Source: Pyxidicoccus trucidator
Lineage (GTDB): Bacteria; Myxococcota; Myxococcia; Myxococcales; Myxococcaceae
NCBI RefSeq assembly: GCF_010894435.1
Contig: NZ_JAAIXZ010000028.1
Location: 62,001-126,000, forward strand
DNA length: 64,000 bases
Direction of reading: 5' to 3'
The notes below the pieces were generated by a model. It made no database searches. It was given only the letters and a program-made list of their open reading frames with translations, and was not told the DNA's origin. A program made the translations under genes and the position numbers. Shown piece after piece: positions 58,329-64,000 of this stretch (position 1 is its first letter; the number at the start of each line of letters is the position of its first letter).

Positions 58329-60065
58329 TCAGAGGTTGGTGATGAAGCTCAGGGTGAACTGCGAGTCCGCGAGCATCCCCGTGGGGTTCCGGCAGTGGAC
58401 GGTGACGTCGGTGCCCCCGGCGCCATCCGTGCTCCAGCTTCCGACATTGCAGTAGAGGTTGGCGCTTCCGTAGGCAGTCACCGTCGCGCTCGTCTTGTTG
58501 GACGAGGTCATGTTGGGGATGTTGACCCCATACGTGCCCACGGAAGGATGGGTGGCCGTCAGGGAGTTCCCCTGGCTGTGCCACTGGTACGTGGCGAACG
58601 GCGTGTGGGAGGCGGACGTGGCGTCACTCGCCCAGGCGTACGCCCCGCGCTGGCCGTTGTTCGCGACGTGCTGGTCGGTGTAGCGCAGGGTCCAGACCGA
58701 GTCGGACGGGTTGCCCGCGGTGTCGAAGCACCGCACGTTGACGCTGCTCGTGCTCCAGCTGGCGACCTTGCAGTAGTCGGTGGTGGAGCCGTAGGCCGTC
58801 ACCTGGACGTTGCCGCCCGAGGTGGTGAAGCCCGGCAGCGAGGCCTGGTAGACGCCCACGCCGCTGCGGGTGACCTGGTTCGTGCCACCGCGCGAGTTGT
58901 AGGAGTAGTCGCTGGAGGGCGTGTAGCTCGCGGAGGTCGGCTGGCTCGCCCAGAGGTAGGCGCCCTGCTCGGGGTTGCCCGCGCCCGCGCGGTAGTACTG
59001 CGCGACGAAGGTCGTGTCAGCGTCCACGCCCGCCGGAGTGAAGCACTGGACCCAGACCTGCTGGGTCGTTCCGGAGGGGCCCCAGCTGACGGGCTTGCAC
59101 CGGTTGGCGGAGTTGTAGGCGGTCACCTGGACGTTGCCATTGGACTGGCCGAGTCCCGGCAGGTCGACGCGGTAGTAGCCGGTGCCGAGGCGGGTGATGG
59201 CGTTGGTGCCGCCGGTGGAGTTGAACGAGTAGTTGGCGCTCGGGTTGTAGCTGGCGGACGACGGCTGGTCCGCCCAGACGAAGCCGAAGGCGGCGGGAAT
59301 GATGCTGCGAATCCAGGGCAGCGCGACATCGATGCGCGAGCCGGTGGCGTTGCCGGTAGCGACGCCACAGCCGCCCGGAGAGTTCGTGTGCGCGGCCACG
59401 AGTTGGAAGACGCCGCCGACCTGGGTGAACACGGAGCCGCCGCTGTCTCCGCCGCACATCTCCTCGGTGTTGACGTTGAGGTAGAAGAGGTCGAGCGCGT
59501 TCGAGCCCGTCACGCGGAATTCACCCTCCTGCATGTTGTCGGGGGTGGTGTTGTTTTCGATGCGGCCCCAACTGGCCGGTGTCACGGCGGCGTTGACGGC
59601 CGGAATCGCCGTGGCGAGCTGAACGATGGGGGCGCTGGACGGCGTGGCGAGCCGGAGCAGCGCGAGGTCATTGGTGTTGTTGAGGAAGACCTCTGCCCCC
59701 TGGATGACCTGGCCGCGGCTGGTGTCGCTGATGCGGGTGCGGTTGAGCGACGCCCAGACTTCGGTGGCCGAGAGCTCCGCGGCGGAGATGGTTCCGTCGA
59801 GGTTGGCGTCGAAGCAGTGCTGCGCCGACAGGACCCAGCCCGGGGCGATATGCGAGCCGCTGCAGGTGCGGTTCGCGGTCGAGGTGGCGGAGCTCGTGTG
59901 CAGTGAGACTGCCCACGGATAGGTGCCGTCGGGAACAGCGGTTCCCCGGGCAATCCCGGCCTGCTGAGCTCCGAGCTCGATTCGCTCGGGAGCCTCACCC
60001 TCGGGCATGCCGCAGCCCACACCGCCGGCGAGCAGTGCCAGGACACTCCACTTCGTCGTCTTCAT
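58329..60065 (-). CDS. Trypsin-like serine protease lipoprotein with EF-hand loop and three C-terminal repeats
   Basis: The 578-residue product has a lipoprotein signal (LLAGGVGCGMP). The protease domain (about 38-258) has the catalytic triad His83 (SAQHC), Asp133 (TNDLALLRL) and Ser208 (CGGDSGGS). Directly after His83 lies DANLDGTISAAE (86-97), a canonical calcium-binding EF-hand loop inserted in the trypsin fold. Residues 262-578 form three repeats of about 100 residues, each starting AxxWAsxxxSASyxP and containing NVQVTAYgS and a Cys pair. The repeats may bind cell-surface material. A lipid-anchored or secreted protease of predatory use is plausible, not shown. Confidence 0.85.
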   Translation of the reverse strand: MKTTKWSVLALLAGGVGCGMPEGEAPERIELGAQQAGIARGTAVPDGTYPWAVSLHTSSATSTANRTCSGSHIAPGWVLSAQHCFDANLDGTISAAELSATEVWASLNRTRISDTSRGQVIQGAEVFLNNTNDLALLRLATPSSAPIVQLATAIPAVNAAVTPASWGRIENNTTPDNMQEGEFRVTGSNALDLFYLNVNTEEMCGGDSGGSVFTQVGGVFQLVAAHTNSPGGCGVATGNATGSRIDVALPWIRSIIPAAFGFVWADQPSSASYNPSANYSFNSTGGTNAITRLGTGYYRVDLPGLGQSNGNVQVTAYNSANRCKPVSWGPSGTTQQVWVQCFTPAGVDADTTFVAQYYRAGAGNPEQGAYLWASQPTSASYTPSSDYSYNSRGGTNQVTRSGVGVYQASLPGFTTSGGNVQVTAYGSTTDYCKVASWSTSSVNVRCFDTAGNPSDSVWTLRYTDQHVANNGQRGAYAWASDATSASHTPFATYQWHSQGNSLTATHPSVGTYGVNIPNMTSSNKTSATVTAYGSANLYCNVGSWSTDGAGGTDVTVHCRNPTGMLADSQFTLSFITNL

Positions 60066-60348
60066 GGTTTCTCTCTCGTGTTCGGAGCGCGAGTTCCGTC
60101 ATGCGAGAGCAGGGCCGTGCTCGCGTGCACGAGCCCTTTGCGCCGCGAAAAGTGGAGACCGGCGCGCAACACCGCGGTTCTGGGTGTTGCTTGCATGACC
60201 AACCCGAGAACGGACCCCTGCCGGGTTTTCCCTCACCGGCTTTCGAAAAAGGTCGAACGTGCGTAGGACAGAGCGCCCAGCGTCCTCGCCACGCACCTCG
60301 GCCAACTCCTCCACCACCACACTGAAGCCTCGCACGCTCGCGGAGCGC

Positions 60349-61284
60349 TCAGGTCGTCCCCGTCTTCAGCGCGGGAGCATGCCGCAGCAGGCTGGAGCCA
60401 CTGACGATGAGAATCCCGGTGAGCACCAACACGGCCCCCACGGCGAAGAAGCCGTCCGCATGCTCATTCAGCACCAGGATGCCCGCGCTGACGCCGAACA
60501 GGGGCGTCATGAAGGAGAAGACCGACAGGTTGGAGGCGAGATACCGGCGCAGGAGCCAGAACCAGGTGAGGTAGCTGGCGAAACAGACGATGACGCCCTG
60601 GAACAGCAAGCTCGCCCACGCGATGGGGGCCATCGATATCGGGCCGGCCTGTCCGGTGAGCAGGGCCACCGGCAGCAGGAGCGCGACGCCGCCCACCAGC
60701 TGGTAGAGGAGCGTCTGGGTAGGCGGCGCATCAGACAGCGACGAGACACGAATCACCACGGTGGTGGCGCCCCAGGCCAGGCCCGCGAGCAGTCCCAGCG
60801 CATCGCCCCAGAGCACACCCGGGCTGATGCCTCCTTGGAGCCACCCGCCGCCAAAGGCCAGCGCGATGCCCGCGAAAGCCACGCCGATGCCCAACCACTG
60901 CGTTCGCCGCATCCGCTCGGAAGGCACCAGCCAGTGCAGGCCCAGCGCGGCGAAGACGGGGGACGTGTAGAGGAAGACGCCCATGTGCGAAGCGTGCGTG
61001 TGACGCAGCCCCTCGCCGACGAAGAGGAATTCCAGGGCGAAGAGCACACCCGCGAGAAGGCCAGGGCGCCAGGGGCCATGACGTAGGAGCCTCCGCTCGC
61101 CTTGCAGCCAGCACAGCAGCCCCACGAGCAGCGCCCCCACACCCGAGCGCACCGCCATCTGCATCAGGGACGGAATGTGGGGGGCGGCCAGCTTGACGGC
61201 CACCTGCTGCATGCCCCAGATGCAGCACAGCACGAGCATGGTCACGAGCGCGAAGCCGTCCGCGGGTTTCCGATGAGAACTCAT
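60349..61284 (-). CDS. EamA/DMT-family membrane transporter
   Basis: The 311-residue product has about ten membrane segments in two EamA halves, for example LVTMLVLCCIWGMQQVAVKLA at the start and LGLLAGLAWGATTVVIRVSSL mid-protein. Such proteins export amino acids or metabolites. ATG 61284 has AAGGA nine bases upstream; the frame opens at 61389. It is divergent from an AraC-type regulator with only 70 bases between starts, so that regulator probably controls it. Confidence 0.88.
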   Translation of the reverse strand: MSSHRKPADGFALVTMLVLCCIWGMQQVAVKLAAPHIPSLMQMAVRSGVGALLVGLLCWLQGERRLLRHGPWRPGLLAGVLFALEFLFVGEGLRHTHASHMGVFLYTSPVFAALGLHWLVPSERMRRTQWLGIGVAFAGIALAFGGGWLQGGISPGVLWGDALGLLAGLAWGATTVVIRVSSLSDAPPTQTLLYQLVGGVALLLPVALLTGQAGPISMAPIAWASLLFQGVIVCFASYLTWFWLLRRYLASNLSVFSFMTPLFGVSAGILVLNEHADGFFAVGAVLVLTGILIVSGSSLLRHAPALKTGTT

Positions 61285-61354
61285 GCGAACATCCTTCGCA
61301 TGGCGGAGCTGATTGATATAGCGAGACTCCGACAACCCATCCCGAGAAGGCGCC

Positions 61355-62140
61355 ATGGCGAAGCAGCTCCAGGTTCCTTTCACCTCCAAGCTCCCTCACC
61401 CCGTGTATTTCCGGACGGCAAGCCTGCCTGCCGCGGCGACGTATCCCCGGCATCGGCATCCCTGGGGTGAGTTCGTCTACGCGTTCAGCGGGGTGATGGA
61501 GCTGAAGCTGGCGGGCAGCCACTACCTGGCGCCACCGCAGTACGGCATCTGGCTTCCACCCGACGTGGAGCATCGGGGAATGAACCGCTTCGAGGCGAGC
61601 CACTGCTCGCTCTACCTCGCGCAGGAGTGGTGCCGGGGACTGCCCAGGACGACGTGCGCGCTGGCGGTGAGTCCGCTGATGAAGTCATTGCTGGAGCACC
61701 TGCGCGCGAATGAACTGGCGCAGCCGCGCACGAGCGCCGAGCGCCGGCTGTTCCGGGTGCTCATCGACCAACTGACGCTGGCCCCCGCCCATGGGAGCTA
61801 CCTGCCCATGTCCGACGACCCGCTCTTGGAGCCGGTCCTCACGGCACTCGAGCAACACCCGGAGGATGAACGCTCCCTGGCCGAGTGGGCTCGCGTGCTG
61901 CACACCACCGAGCGCACGCTGGAGCGGCGCTGTCAGCAACACCTGGGGCTGTCGTTCAGCGAGTGGCGCCAGCGGCTGCGCGTGGTCAAGGCGCTCGCGA
62001 TGCTGGAGCAGGGCCAGTCGGTGGAGGCCATCGCGCTCGACCTGGGCTACAGCAGTGCCTCCGCCTTCATCGCGATGTTCCGGCGGATGACTGGCACCAC
62101 GCCGGACAAGGCCCGCAGCCACGGCTTCGTGGCCTCGTAA
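61355..62140 (+). CDS. AraC-family regulator with N-terminal cupin domain
   Basis: The 261-residue product has a small cupin fold at 1-100 (YPRHRHPWGEFVYAFSGVMEL, LPPDVEHRG, with His residues that may bind a metal or effector). The C-terminal ~100 residues are an AraC double helix-turn-helix (SLAEWARVLHTTERTLERRCQQHLGLSFSEWRQRLRVVKALAML... AIALDLGYSSASAFIAMFRRMTGTTP). It is divergent from the EamA transporter gene and is likely its regulator. A kinase gene follows 33 bases later in the same direction. Confidence 0.92.
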   Translation: MAKQLQVPFTSKLPHPVYFRTASLPAAATYPRHRHPWGEFVYAFSGVMELKLAGSHYLAPPQYGIWLPPDVEHRGMNRFEASHCSLYLAQEWCRGLPRTTCALAVSPLMKSLLEHLRANELAQPRTSAERRLFRVLIDQLTLAPAHGSYLPMSDDPLLEPVLTALEQHPEDERSLAEWARVLHTTERTLERRCQQHLGLSFSEWRQRLRVVKALAMLEQGQSVEAIALDLGYSSASAFIAMFRRMTGTTPDKARSHGFVAS

Positions 62141-62173
62141 GCGGCCCCTCTGCGGCCTTATGCTGCGGGGCCG

Positions 62174-64000
<1,827 letters not shown>

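Overview
The window is high-GC bacterial chromosome (about 70% G+C by eye) with dense coding and short intergenic gaps. Its gene content points to a myxobacterium of the Myxococcus/Corallococcus/Pyxidicoccus type: two sigma-54 enhancer-binding activators, two DUF4388 (PATAN) proteins, an ELWxxDGT-repeat lipoprotein, many lipoproteins, an ECF sigma/anti-sigma pair and a Pkn-type Ser/Thr kinase. This is inferred from gene families; no rRNA or marker tree is available. Part of the window is ordinary housekeeping: yebC-ruvC-ruvA, ruvB, lpxC, pepA, fabF, serC and an Fpg-type glycosylase.

Layout. 1-3.9 kb: M24 peptidase lipoprotein, outer-membrane-type protein, and an alpha/beta hydrolase preceded by a coupled 38-codon membrane ORF. 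3.9-8.2 kb: RNA repair locus rtcR (minus) divergent from rtcB-rtcA, with a near-consensus sigma-54 promoter, a candidate RtcR operator and a long hairpin plus T-run between rtcB and rtcA. 8.3-9.4 kb: serine beta-lactamase-like hydrolase. 9.5-14.0 kb: a three-gene minus-strand cassette ending in a 1079-residue protein with a nitrilase-type Glu-Lys-Cys triad, an inserted beta domain and a Cys-rich tail. 14.3-20.9 kb: Fpg-like glycosylase whose N-terminal residue is Ala, an NtrC-type regulator, a pseudo-receiver/DUF4388 protein, yebC, ruvC, ruvA. 21-28.2 kb: ELW-repeat lipoprotein, metallo-beta-lactamase-fold protein beside a wrecked alcohol dehydrogenase, ruvB, an unknown helical protein, lpxC. 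28.3-36 kb: SurA-like/DsbA-like lipoprotein, DUF4388 protein, pepA, phospholipase-C-like protein, TSUP exporter with DUF1634 partner, TPR protein. 36.3-42.9 kb: ScfR/RamB-type regulator with an elaborate palindromic upstream region, fabF, thioesterase-TetR pair, GYF-like membrane protein, HExxH lipoprotein.

42.9-45.6 kb: YceI protein followed by a compact MNIO RiPP locus: a Cys-rich repeat precursor, a DUF692 oxidase and a DUF2063 partner, with a strong hairpin between precursor and enzyme. 45.7-52.7 kb: a five-gene, tightly coupled minus-strand operon: ECF sigma factor, anti-sigma factor, caspase-like protease carrying a C-terminal beta-rich (porin-like) domain, Cys-rich lipoprotein, and a PKD/propeller lipoprotein. 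52.8-56 kb: serC, chalcone-isomerase-like protein, GlsB/YeaQ protein, radical SAM protein. 56-60 kb: a low-coding-density zone with a frameshifted excisionase remnant, an I36/crystallin-like secreted protein, an unknown secreted protein and a trypsin-like lipoprotein with an EF-hand loop and three C-terminal repeats. 60.3-64 kb: EamA exporter divergent from an AraC regulator, then a Ser/Thr kinase that runs off the window end.

Most notable systems: the MNIO peptide-modification locus, the nitrilase/Cys-rich cassette (possible effector module), the caspase operon under its own ECF pair, and the rtc control region.
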